A DNA stretch of 64,000 nucleotides. It comes from Dyadobacter soli (lineage in GTDB: Bacteria; Bacteroidota; Bacteroidia; Cytophagales; Spirosomataceae). Shown here piece after piece: positions 8,346 to 16,910 of this stretch. Location of the stretch: assembly GCF_900101885.1 (NCBI RefSeq), contig NZ_FNAN01000004.1, positions 310,001 to 374,000 of the forward strand, in the 5' to 3' direction. The notes under the pieces are model-generated. The model made no database searches. It had not been told where the DNA came from and worked only from the letters and a program-made list of their open reading frames with translations. The translations under genes were made by a program, and so were the position numbers. Positions within the stretch are counted from its first letter, which is position 1, and the number at the start of each line of letters is the position of its first letter.

Positions 8346-9044
8346 ATGAAAACGCTACTGACAATCATTATGACCATTTATATATCCTGCCTTACCCCTG
8401 AACTGGCTGCCCAAAATACTTCCAAATGGGAGTTTGGCGTAGCCGCAGGTCTTGGGCGCACTTACTATGATCGAAATTACTACGAAGATTCCCGAAAGTT
8501 TAAAGACGACGGCGGCGGTTATATATCCCACTTTAAGTCCAACTACGTCTGGGGTACAGGGTTGTGGGTTGAAAGGCATATTAATGCAAGATTTTCCGGA
8601 CTCTTACAGTTTGCCTATCATCAAACCGACATCCTGCCCGATGTTTTCAGCCAATGGTACGATTCAGGATTCTGGTACGCGCGCGAAACCCATCACCATG
8701 CACGCGCAGAAAGTGGAATACGCTGGTACATCAATCCCCGGTCGAAATTCAAGCTTTTCATAGAAGCGAAGGCAGGGATCGAAAAATTTCTGACCGTTAC
8801 CGAACATCCCTTTTACGAAGAAAAACTGATCATCCGCGACGCATTCGGCTATGACCTGGTTTTGCCGGTTGCTTCGGCAACGGCCGGAATTAAATGGCGA
8901 AGGTTTGCACTGGCGGCCGATTACGGTCAAGACATTCTCGGCGCCCGGCGCGATGACCCGGAAAAATTTGGCCCCCTGCCGGAAAAAGCAGAAATTAAGA
9001 CGAAGCGTATTACGGTAAAGGCTACTTTTACAATTTTCAAATAG
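8346..9044 (+). CDS. Exported barrel-like hypothetical protein
   Basis: A 232-residue protein with a signal peptide (MKTLLTIIMTIYISCL, cut near ELAAQN). The body is rich in aromatic residues alternating with polar ones (WEFGVAAGLGRTYYD, YVWGTGLWVERHINARFSGLLQFAYHQTD, FKLFIEAKAGIEKFL) and ends with ITVKATFTIFK, an outer-membrane beta-barrel type of C-terminus. I read it as a small outer-membrane protein of the porin-like/OmpW-type fold, but no named family was recognised. It lies 109 bases after the protease and 19 bases before the cupin gene, so it may share a transcript with the latter. Confidence 0.7.
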   Translation: MKTLLTIIMTIYISCLTPELAAQNTSKWEFGVAAGLGRTYYDRNYYEDSRKFKDDGGGYISHFKSNYVWGTGLWVERHINARFSGLLQFAYHQTDILPDVFSQWYDSGFWYARETHHHARAESGIRWYINPRSKFKLFIEAKAGIEKFLTVTEHPFYEEKLIIRDAFGYDLVLPVASATAGIKWRRFALAADYGQDILGARRDDPEKFGPLPEKAEIKTKRITVKATFTIFK

Positions 9045-9063
9045 CAATCAAATTCATCCAACA

Positions 9064-9402
9064 ATGCCTTTCGTCAATTTTAAAACCAATAAAGTAGTCA
9101 AAATCTGGGACGGGATATATGGTACGCTCGGTCACTCGGAGCAGCAGACGTTCGGGCACTTTACGATCGATGCCGGCACGGTGCTGCCCGAGCACAGCCA
9201 TTTCCACGAGCAATGGTGCCACGTGCTGGAAGGAGAGCTGGAATTTACCGTCGATGGGGAAACGATGCTGCTCACGCCGGGCATGACAGCCCACATTCCG
9301 CCGCACGCCCCGCATTCGGCGATCGCGCATACACAATGCAGGGTAATCGATTGCTTTACGCCCGCGCGCCAGGATTTTATCGAGTTGGAGAAACAGTCGT
9401 AA
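9064..9402 (+). CDS. Cupin domain protein
   Basis: A 112-residue single-domain cupin. The first cupin motif is visible as HSHFHEQWCHVLEGELEF, with metal-binding histidines and glutamate, and the second as PPHAPHSAIAH. No signal peptide. Such small cupins act as metal-dependent enzymes or as ligand-binding proteins; nothing here shows the substrate. It starts 19 bases after the barrel-like gene and converges with the SDR gene 12 bases downstream. Confidence 0.88.
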   Translation: MPFVNFKTNKVVKIWDGIYGTLGHSEQQTFGHFTIDAGTVLPEHSHFHEQWCHVLEGELEFTVDGETMLLTPGMTAHIPPHAPHSAIAHTQCRVIDCFTPARQDFIELEKQS

Positions 9403-9414
9403 GCCGGACAGTCG

Positions 9415-10158
9415 TTAATACGTTGCCCGGCCGCCCGAGAGGTCGAACGTGAAGCCGGTAGTGAAGCTGTTTTCCGGTGAAACGATGAATGCGGCCATAT
9501 TCGCAGCCTCTTCCAGCGTGCCGCAGCGTTTCATAGGAATTTTGTCGGTCATGTACTTCACCTGTGCTTCGGGCATGGCGTCCACGAGCGGTGTACGGAT
9601 CACCGCCGGCGCCAGCGCATTCACGGTAATGCCCGTTTCCGCATACTCTTTCCCCTGCACTTTGGTCATTCCAAGGACGGCCGCTTTCGAAGCCGAATAG
9701 GCCAGCATACCGGCATTACCTTCCTTGCCGGCAATGGAGGCTATGTGGAGAATCCGTCCGTAGTTGGCTTGCAACATGTAAGGCAGAACAGCCTTGGCCG
9801 TGTAAAAGCTGGCCATGAAATTGATATTGAACACCTTCTGCAAATTGGCGGTATCAACTTCGTGGCTTTTGATATTAGTTGCACCGGTAATCCCGGCACA
9901 GTTGATCAAGATATCGATTTTACCAAAACGCTCCACCACGCGCGCTACTGCCTGTCCAACCCGCTGCTCGTCGGTAACATCCACGCCAATAAGCGCCTCG
10001 CGCTCTGCATTACCCACAAATTCGTCGTGCAATGCCTGCTCGTTCCAATCCAGCAATCCAATTTTCGCCCCCTCGTTCAGCAGCTTATGGGCAATAACAA
10101 GTCCCAAACCGGAAGCGGCACCCGTAATCACGGCGACCTGATCCTCGAAAGTGTTCAT
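9415..10158 (-). CDS. SDR family NAD(P)-dependent oxidoreductase
   Basis: A 247-residue classical short-chain dehydrogenase. The cofactor site is TGAASGLG near the N-terminus, with LLDWNE after beta-2. NCAG follows, then the catalytic YSASKAAVLG (Tyr and Lys) and an upstream active-site serine in HIASIAG. The C-terminus FTFDLSGGRATY fits FabG-like members. Substrate unknown; 3-oxoacyl or sugar dehydrogenase are both possible. Its ATG is very near an ATG on the other strand at 10151, which argues that the plus-strand gene really starts further in. Confidence 0.92.
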   Translation of the reverse strand: MNTFEDQVAVITGAASGLGLVIAHKLLNEGAKIGLLDWNEQALHDEFVGNAEREALIGVDVTDEQRVGQAVARVVERFGKIDILINCAGITGATNIKSHEVDTANLQKVFNINFMASFYTAKAVLPYMLQANYGRILHIASIAGKEGNAGMLAYSASKAAVLGMTKVQGKEYAETGITVNALAPAVIRTPLVDAMPEAQVKYMTDKIPMKRCGTLEEAANMAAFIVSPENSFTTGFTFDLSGGRATY

Positions 10159-10258
10159 TTTACCAGCGTGTTTAGTGGTGGACTATTTTAGTTTTAAGTC
10201 GTTTTTGTCGTATTTTACTCTCCAATTACTCAGCCTCAGGTTACAAAACCGCCCGACC

Positions 10259-11575
10259 TTGTCCATCCGTATCGTCCTTCTATTGCTGTCGGTTATAACG
10301 CTTTCATTGGTGTTATCTGGCTGTATCGGCGAAAAAGATGTAGACAGGTCTGCCAAAGTGTACATAGACCACGCCGATGGCCGGTATACTATTGTGAGAA
10401 ACGGAAAGCCTTTCAGCGTCCGAGGAGCAGGAGGCTATTCCCACTTTCGCGAACTCCGTGAAGCAGGCGGAAATACCTTGCGCACCTGGGATACGACCAA
10501 TCTCACACAAGTCCTCGACAGCGCCCAAAAGCATGAAATTGCTGTGATTGTGGGGCTTCCGTTGCCCAACAGCGGCGATTTGGCCTTTTATAACGATCCT
10601 CAAATCACCGAAGCGCGTTACCTCGCATTCCAATCGCTTGTCAAACGGTTCAGACACCATCCTGCGGTACTGATGTGGTGCCTTGGTAATGAGCTCGATT
10701 TTCCCTATAAATGGACATACGGCGATTTTTATGAGTCATTCAATGCGCTCACAGACATGATCCACCGCGAGGACCCGAATCATCCCGTCACCACTACCAT
10801 CCTGAATTTCAACCCGAAATACATTTTCAATATCCGGTTGCGCTGCAATATCGACCTGATCTCTTTCAACATTTTCAGCACCTTGCCGTTGCTGCGTAAA
10901 AACCTGGATAACCTCGCGTGGTTCTGGAAAGGCCCGTATATGCTGCTCGAATGGGGCATTAACGGTCCGTGGCAAGGAACGGAGCAGACGGCCTGGGGCG
11001 CGTACATTGAGGATACCAGTAAAAAGAAAGCCGACATATACCGGCAGCGTTACCGGCAGCACATGCCGCTGAAAGACCCGCGGTTTCTGGGCGCGTGCGT
11101 TTTCTTCTGGGGCAACAAGCAGGAAACAACCCAAACCTGGTTCAGTATTTTCGATGAAAAAGGGAATGCTTCGGAGGCAATGGGCACCATGCAGACGATC
11201 TGGAAGGGCAAATCGTCGCAGGTAATTTATCCCGAAATAAAATATATGCTGCTGAACAGCCAGGGCGCGCGCGACAACATTCTTTTGAACCCCTCAGGCC
11301 CGGCTTCTGCGGAAGTACTGCTTTTTAAGGGCCATGACCGCATCCGGTCTATCAAATGGCAACTCTTCCGGGAAGATTGGTACCGTGAGAACCGGGTTAA
11401 CAGTACGCGGAAAATGACACCGCTCGCGACAACGGAAAGTAACGGCGAAAACCTGCGCCTTACATTCCCTGCTCCGAAACAGGAAGGCCCGTACCGGATT
11501 TTCGCTACGATTTACGATGATCAGGGAAATTTTGCTTCATGCAACACACCTTTTTACGTCGTAAGCCCGCCATGA
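10259..11575 (+). CDS. GH2-like TIM-barrel lipoprotein (glycoside hydrolase)
   Basis: A lipoprotein with a TIM-barrel hydrolase domain of the GH2 catalytic type. I choose the TTG at 10259: it gives a lipoprotein signal with lipobox LSGC (Cys 22), whereas the in-frame ATG at 10151 overlaps the start of the divergent SDR. GTG 10175 and TTG 10205 are other options. The barrel shows RGAGGYSHF, NTLRTWD, LMWCLGNELD with the likely acid/base Glu, and PYMLLEWGING with the likely nucleophile Glu. Its TGA overlaps the ATG of the glycosyltransferase (ATGA), so the two are translationally coupled. It probably trims or modifies the polymer made by that enzyme. Confidence 0.82.
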   Translation: MSIRIVLLLLSVITLSLVLSGCIGEKDVDRSAKVYIDHADGRYTIVRNGKPFSVRGAGGYSHFRELREAGGNTLRTWDTTNLTQVLDSAQKHEIAVIVGLPLPNSGDLAFYNDPQITEARYLAFQSLVKRFRHHPAVLMWCLGNELDFPYKWTYGDFYESFNALTDMIHREDPNHPVTTTILNFNPKYIFNIRLRCNIDLISFNIFSTLPLLRKNLDNLAWFWKGPYMLLEWGINGPWQGTEQTAWGAYIEDTSKKKADIYRQRYRQHMPLKDPRFLGACVFFWGNKQETTQTWFSIFDEKGNASEAMGTMQTIWKGKSSQVIYPEIKYMLLNSQGARDNILLNPSGPASAEVLLFKGHDRIRSIKWQLFREDWYRENRVNSTRKMTPLATTESNGENLRLTFPAPKQEGPYRIFATIYDDQGNFASCNTPFYVVSPP

Positions 11576-14493
11576 AGCAAGCATTGTATGTAAAACCGCC
11601 CACCCGCAAGCAACTGCTCATGCTGCGGCTGATGATCTTCTTCGGGTTGATCTCGATGGGATTTTTCCTGTCCAGCATCCTGTCGGAGAAAGTCAGAGGC
11701 TATGCGCCATTGTATTGGATGCTCGTGGTGACGTTTGTTTTTACCTGCCTGAAAGTGCTGCATGAATGGTACCATTACCTGTTCATCACGGTACCGCCCA
11801 CGCCGTCACTGACGAAGCGGTATACCGTCGACATTTTCACTACCTTCTGCGCTGGTGAACCGTATGAAATGATCGTCGAAACGCTGACGGCGATCCAGGC
11901 CATTACCTACCCGCACGAAACTTACCTGTGCGACGAAGCCGACGATCCTTACCTGCGCGATGTGTGCGCACGCCTGGGCGTACATCATGTGACGCGCACG
12001 GAAAAGCGGAATGCGAAAGCGGGGAACATCAATAATGCATTGGGTATTTCAAAAGGCGAACTCTGCGTGGTCCTCGACCCCGACCACGTTCCCTTCCCCG
12101 ATTTTCTGGACCCCATCGTCTCGCATTTCGACAACCCGGAAATCGGTTATGTGCAAATTGTGCAGGCCTATAAAAACCACGACGAGGGGCTGATCGCCAA
12201 AGGGGCCGCCCAGCAGACATACCAGTTTTACGGCCCGATGATGATGACCATGAACCATTACGGGACCGTGCTGGCGATCGGCGCGAACTGCACGTTCCGG
12301 CGCACGGCGCTGGAATCTATCGGCGGACATGCAGCGGGGCTGGCCGAAGATATGCATACTTCGATGCAGCTGCATGCGAAGGGCTGGAAATCCGTATATG
12401 TACCGGCGGTACTCGCGCGCGGGCTGGTACCTTCGACGCTTTCGGCCTATTTCAAACAACAGCTGAAATGGTCGCGCGGGGTGTTTGACCTCTTTGTGCA
12501 TGTGTATCCGAAGCTTTTCTCCCAATTCACATGGAGCCAGCGCATTCATTACGGCATCATACCCCTGCATTATCTGTCGGGGTTTATTTTCCTGATCAAC
12601 TTCCTCATTCCCATTCTCGCGCTCGTGCTCGACGTAAGCCCGATGCATTTCGACCTTACCGATTTCCTGCTGGTGATATTACCGATGGTTTCTTGCATTG
12701 TGCTCATCCGCCATTTTGTCCAATGGTGGGTCATGGAGGACGAAGAGCGGGGCTTTCATGTGGTGGGCGGGCTGCTTATGATCGGAACGTGGTGGATATT
12801 CATTCTGGGCATTCTGTACACGATTTCCGGTAAAAAGATCCCTTATGTGCCTACCCCGAAGGATGGAAATGAAGCCAACAACTGGCCGCTGAATGTGCCT
12901 AACCTGGCTGTCTTAGCCCTCTCGCTGCTGGCCATTGCTTACGGTTTATACCAGGATCTGAACCCTTACAACCTTATCATGGCTGGTTTTGCCGGGTTGA
13001 ACTGCTTTTTCATGTGCTTCAATATCGCTGCAAGCCGGCAGCAGCAAATCCGCGGGTTTTCGACCACTTCGCCTTTTCTGCGTACCGCGTTTGCCGCCAT
13101 CAAGGAGTTGAAAGGTAACTTCTGGATCCTGCGTCGGCGCATTTACAGTGGTGTAAGGACGTCCGCATTCCTGATCACCGTGCTCGTTATCAGCGTCATC
13201 ATTTACTTCCGGCGTTTCAATCCCCAACTTGAATATAACCTGGCCGCCGCCAGCGAAAACCAGGCATATGCGCTCAGTCTCACGAAGCGAAAGCCCCTGC
13301 GGCATCCCGATGTTCCCGCACTCTTCCGCGTGATGGGTGTGCGCGAGCCGGATACCAGTGCCGCACGCAAGCGAGCCGTGTTTTTCCAGGGTACTCGCGG
13401 AGTGAATTATACCAAAGGACACAACTGGTCGCGACGATACCCTGCATTTACCAAGCACGAACTGGAAGCCGACCTTGCAAAAATGCGACGGACGGGCATT
13501 AATGCGATCCGACATTTCGGCCCCGGCATTTATGACTACAATATCCTCCGCGCGACCGCACGGGCCGGCATCCGGGTCCATTACACTTTCTGGGTGCCCG
13601 AGACGGTTGACTTCCTGAACGATCAAAGCAGCGCCGATGAGCTTGCAGGCGAAATACTCGCAACGGTAAGCAAACTGCAATACCAGAAACATATCGTATC
13701 CTGGAACCTTGGCAATGCCGCTATCCAGCGCCACCGACGTTCCGAGCGCACGGCGGAGCAAAAGCAGTATCTGATTTGGTTAAAAAAAATCAGTGAGGCT
13801 ATCAGAAGGATCGATCGCTCCCGCCCGGTGACGGTGGACCTCGAACTGAATGCGGAAACGCCAAACCTCGCCTACCTGATCAGGCAGGTGGCGCCGGCGA
13901 TCGACGCATTTGGATTGGTACTGTCGGATTATGAAAGAAGACCCGACGAGGGAATTCTCCGCAAACTGGCCGCCCCGTTCTATTTCAGCTACATCGGCGC
14001 AAATGCGTTTGCGGATAGCGGGGAAAGGCGGGCAGGAATGTTTATTTCCAATTGGCAGGACGAAAAGATATTCGAGCACGTCAGTTTCGATGGCCTACGC
14101 GATTATGCCGGACGACCGAAATATTCGCTGCAATTGCTGGAATCGGTATGGGCTGCCGGGAATGCTCCCATTGCCGGAACACGTTATAAAATCCTGAAAC
14201 CAGCCCTGGGTACTTTCGAAGGAGCTTCGATGGATTACTACGCGATCGCCCGGACCAATGGCCAGTGGAAGGTACTCGGCACGCCTCAGAACGGGATACA
14301 GTTTGAATGGAAGCTTGTCCGAACGGATGGTTTTGACAATCCGGTGGAGATGACGGATATCGGAAGCGGAACCCGGCTGACTTTAACCGTTCCTAAACAT
14401 CCGTCGCTTTATCGGCTCTACTTGTACGTGATCGAGCAGGGAACGGTGAGGGAAATCATCGAATCGCAACTGAATACGCCCCTTACGCCATAA
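11572..14493 (+). CDS. Cellulose-synthase-like GT2 glycosyltransferase fused to a GH-like barrel
   Basis: A 973-residue membrane protein. Two N-terminal spans (about 15-37 and 48-70) precede a GT2 domain with D121, the DxD pair D169-P-D171, AED (258-260) in place of TED, and QQLKW (296-300) in place of QxxRW. About six further spans follow to residue 545. Residues about 600-900 form a TIM-barrel-like domain akin to the neighbouring GH2-like protein. In it the acid/base GNE has become GNA (A716), and the nucleophile position appears to be Y806. No PilZ domain was seen. It should polymerise and export a beta-glucan-like chain; the linkage is unknown. Start chosen from the ATGA overlap. Confidence 0.88.
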   Translation: MKQALYVKPPTRKQLLMLRLMIFFGLISMGFFLSSILSEKVRGYAPLYWMLVVTFVFTCLKVLHEWYHYLFITVPPTPSLTKRYTVDIFTTFCAGEPYEMIVETLTAIQAITYPHETYLCDEADDPYLRDVCARLGVHHVTRTEKRNAKAGNINNALGISKGELCVVLDPDHVPFPDFLDPIVSHFDNPEIGYVQIVQAYKNHDEGLIAKGAAQQTYQFYGPMMMTMNHYGTVLAIGANCTFRRTALESIGGHAAGLAEDMHTSMQLHAKGWKSVYVPAVLARGLVPSTLSAYFKQQLKWSRGVFDLFVHVYPKLFSQFTWSQRIHYGIIPLHYLSGFIFLINFLIPILALVLDVSPMHFDLTDFLLVILPMVSCIVLIRHFVQWWVMEDEERGFHVVGGLLMIGTWWIFILGILYTISGKKIPYVPTPKDGNEANNWPLNVPNLAVLALSLLAIAYGLYQDLNPYNLIMAGFAGLNCFFMCFNIAASRQQQIRGFSTTSPFLRTAFAAIKELKGNFWILRRRIYSGVRTSAFLITVLVISVIIYFRRFNPQLEYNLAAASENQAYALSLTKRKPLRHPDVPALFRVMGVREPDTSAARKRAVFFQGTRGVNYTKGHNWSRRYPAFTKHELEADLAKMRRTGINAIRHFGPGIYDYNILRATARAGIRVHYTFWVPETVDFLNDQSSADELAGEILATVSKLQYQKHIVSWNLGNAAIQRHRRSERTAEQKQYLIWLKKISEAIRRIDRSRPVTVDLELNAETPNLAYLIRQVAPAIDAFGLVLSDYERRPDEGILRKLAAPFYFSYIGANAFADSGERRAGMFISNWQDEKIFEHVSFDGLRDYAGRPKYSLQLLESVWAAGNAPIAGTRYKILKPALGTFEGASMDYYAIARTNGQWKVLGTPQNGIQFEWKLVRTDGFDNPVEMTDIGSGTRLTLTVPKHPSLYRLYLYVIEQGTVREIIESQLNTPLTP

Positions 14494-14505
14494 TTGCGTT
14501 CCGCG

Positions 14506-16182
14506 TCACAACGCGTCTTCCAATGCAGCTACAAAACGATTCAGGGACGACCGGCTGATTCCCCAGTCCGGTGCCGGAATATCGCCCCAAACTTCCGGGT
14601 TATCGGCAAGGTTGAAATAACATGCTCCAACCACTTCCTTATGAGCCGCCAGCACGTGAGCGGCCTTCTCCAACCACGCCGACTGGAAATCTTCCGGGCC
14701 TTTCACACCAAATTCTGTGATAAAAATCGGCTTTGAGGCCAGGCGCATTCGCCAGGCTTTGCGGTTGAATATCGTTTCGAAAGACTCCTGCTTGGTAGGG
14801 TCGGTAATGTTCTTGTCGGGCAAGCCGTAAATGGCAATACTGATAAAGTCGACAACATCACTGCCGGGATACCATTCCATCGATCCTCTGTCGCCCGCCG
14901 GGCCCCATACTTTTCTTACATTCCGGATCCCTTTTCCCAGTTCCATGAAATGCCGGAATGCCTGGATATACAAAACCGGGTCCTGGCTTTGCCATGAATA
15001 CCGGTGAATCGGGATTTCCATTTCATGCGCAAAACGCACATACACGGGAAGGTTCGTTTTGGATATTGTATTAAAAAGTGATTTAAACTCGTCGTCATAG
15101 ATGCCGGAAACTGTATTCCGCAGTACCGACGAATCTTTCCTGACCTTTCCATCCCGCCACGGCTCCACCGTCACGATTGCCTGGTGTCCGCGCCGCACAA
15201 TCGCTTCGAAATCCTTTGCAAAACCGCCGGTTTGTATATTTTCGAGATCCACAAATAAATGCTCTACATGAATGGACTTGGAACCGGTCAATGCCAGTTT
15301 AGGATCATACACGCCCAAAAGCGGTAATGCATTCGCGGCACGTCCCGCCGGTTGGTTAATGCTGTATTGCTGAAAAATCCAGCCGGAATCCCGTTTAATG
15401 TCCGCTACCGCTGCTTTCAAATCGGGCAACAGTGTATTCACCGCGCTGTCGCCTCCGGAAGCAAATACCCAAACCGGTTTGTCGATAAACCGCGTCCGTA
15501 TCAGCTTTCGGCGCAGTGCGGTCCGTTGATCGGGGTCGCTCGGGTAAGCCGTCGCAGCGAGTTCACTCTGTCCGTTCATAGAAATCCCGATCGCATCGAC
15601 CACGTCATCGCCCGGCCAATATTCGTCCGTTCCCGGATAGCCCGCGGGCGACCACATGATTTGCAGCTCCGGCCTCGCATTCTTGCAAAACTTCGCCACG
15701 TGCCTGAATGCCTCGATATAGTCCGCCGGTGATTGGTATTGCCACGAATGGCGCTGCACAGGCACCTCCATATCCGGGTCCCAGCGCAGGTAAATACGCT
15801 TCGCATCAGGCAGCGCTTCACAGAGCGACCTCAGGGCGTCGTCAAATGTACCTTCGGTTACCATGCCCAGCGCCCCGTCCTGCCCGGCAACAACTGTGAG
15901 CAGCAAATCCTTATCGCCGGCAAGGCCTCTCAATGCGCCATTGAATGCGCCGTCCGCAATATTGGGATAAAGTTGTAGGGAAATGTGTTGCAGACGCGGG
16001 GTAGTCACACCTAATGAATCGGCCCGGTTAATATACCCGACCGGCTGCTCGGCGAAAGCTGCATTCAGGACATCCGTAGCATATCCCGCCGATTTTGAAA
16101 GCGGAGAAAACCTTTTGACATAAAACACAATTGCCCCAACCAATACCAGCCCTGCGATCAGTAAAACGCCTTTTAGCTTCAT
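14506..16182 (-). CDS. Tandem GH26-like protein, first domain degenerate
   Basis: A 558-residue exported or anchored protein (N-terminal hydrophobic KGVLLIAGLVLVGAIVF). It holds two homologous barrels. The second (about 305-556) has RFAHEMEIPIHRYSWQ with likely acid/base E387 and KPIFITEFG with nucleophile E490, typical of GH26 beta-mannanase/glucanase. In the first (about 60-290) the equivalents are RWDPDMEVPVQRHSWQ (D137) and KPVWVFASGG (A241), so both glutamates are lost and the domain probably only binds glycan. It converges with the GT2 gene, 12 bases apart, and may cut the polymer made there. Exact substrate unknown. Confidence 0.85.
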   Translation of the reverse strand: MKLKGVLLIAGLVLVGAIVFYVKRFSPLSKSAGYATDVLNAAFAEQPVGYINRADSLGVTTPRLQHISLQLYPNIADGAFNGALRGLAGDKDLLLTVVAGQDGALGMVTEGTFDDALRSLCEALPDAKRIYLRWDPDMEVPVQRHSWQYQSPADYIEAFRHVAKFCKNARPELQIMWSPAGYPGTDEYWPGDDVVDAIGISMNGQSELAATAYPSDPDQRTALRRKLIRTRFIDKPVWVFASGGDSAVNTLLPDLKAAVADIKRDSGWIFQQYSINQPAGRAANALPLLGVYDPKLALTGSKSIHVEHLFVDLENIQTGGFAKDFEAIVRRGHQAIVTVEPWRDGKVRKDSSVLRNTVSGIYDDEFKSLFNTISKTNLPVYVRFAHEMEIPIHRYSWQSQDPVLYIQAFRHFMELGKGIRNVRKVWGPAGDRGSMEWYPGSDVVDFISIAIYGLPDKNITDPTKQESFETIFNRKAWRMRLASKPIFITEFGVKGPEDFQSAWLEKAAHVLAAHKEVVGACYFNLADNPEVWGDIPAPDWGISRSSLNRFVAALEDAL

Positions 16183-16364
16183 AAAAACCCCTGAAAAGAA
16201 TGCTGCGGCTCAAATTAGCAAATTCATGGAGCTTTTCGATTGGGATGGGTATATATAAAAAGGAACCGGGCAATGATCAGACTTTGCAGTCCGACCACGC
16301 CCGGCTTCAGTGTGTGTTATATCTATCTACCTAACTCAGTGCCTGATGTAAAAATTAACTGTTG

Positions 16365-16697
16365 CTAAACCAGCTCGCTTTCGTATTGAAACCCGATATG
16401 TGTTGGGGGATAGCTGAGAATGCGGTTAAATTCGGTGATGACCTGGTTGATCTGACGCTGTGTGATTCCACTGTATTCCATCAGAAGCATTTTGGCCTGT
16501 TGTGCGCTGGACCGCTTCATTTTCCAGTATTGCGGGTGATTAACTCCGATAGGTGTGCGAAAGTATTTTTCTTTGGGTTCGCGGATCAGAATCTCGCAGT
16601 CCGTGTCGCGCTGAGGATTGTCGTGGAGGAAGTAACTTTTAACAACGACTTTAACCTCCCTGCCGCTTTTTAATTGGAAAATTTTCTCGTGAATCAT
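16365..16697 (-). CDS. Hypothetical protein, about 110 residues
   Basis: I do not recognise this family. The reading MIHEKIFQLKSGREVKVVV...GFQYESELV has balanced codon use and gives 110 residues. In-frame ATGs at 16826 and 16892 would add a basic extension (QVLKRCWYESFKERRKLR); I prefer the shorter form because the bases before 16697 are AT-rich like a leader. No signal peptide or membrane span. The sequence SYFLHDNPQRDTDCEILIREP and the helix around QRQINQVITEFNRIL are the main visible features. It stands alone between the GH26-like and ygiC-like genes, on their strand. Confidence 0.55.
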   Translation of the reverse strand: MIHEKIFQLKSGREVKVVVKSYFLHDNPQRDTDCEILIREPKEKYFRTPIGVNHPQYWKMKRSSAQQAKMLLMEYSGITQRQINQVITEFNRILSYPPTHIGFQYESELV

Positions 16698-16910
16698 GAC
16701 TTGTCTGTTAAGAATTAAGGGATCGATGAATATGCTGGACTGCTGACGAAGTTTCCGGCGTTCCTTAAAACTTTCATACCAGCAGCGCTTTAAAACTTGC
16801 ACAAACTTCGCTGCTGGCATGGACATTTCCGTAAATTGATTAGTAAACGGTCGATTCGATGAGCGATCGGTAACAACCTGATTAATAGGCAAGTAAATTT
16901 ACGTATTGCA

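Noticed and set aside
10151..10258. Longer N-terminus of the GH2-like lipoprotein from ATG 10151
   Set aside because: It would overlap the start codon of the divergent SDR and bury the lipoprotein signal 36 residues in.
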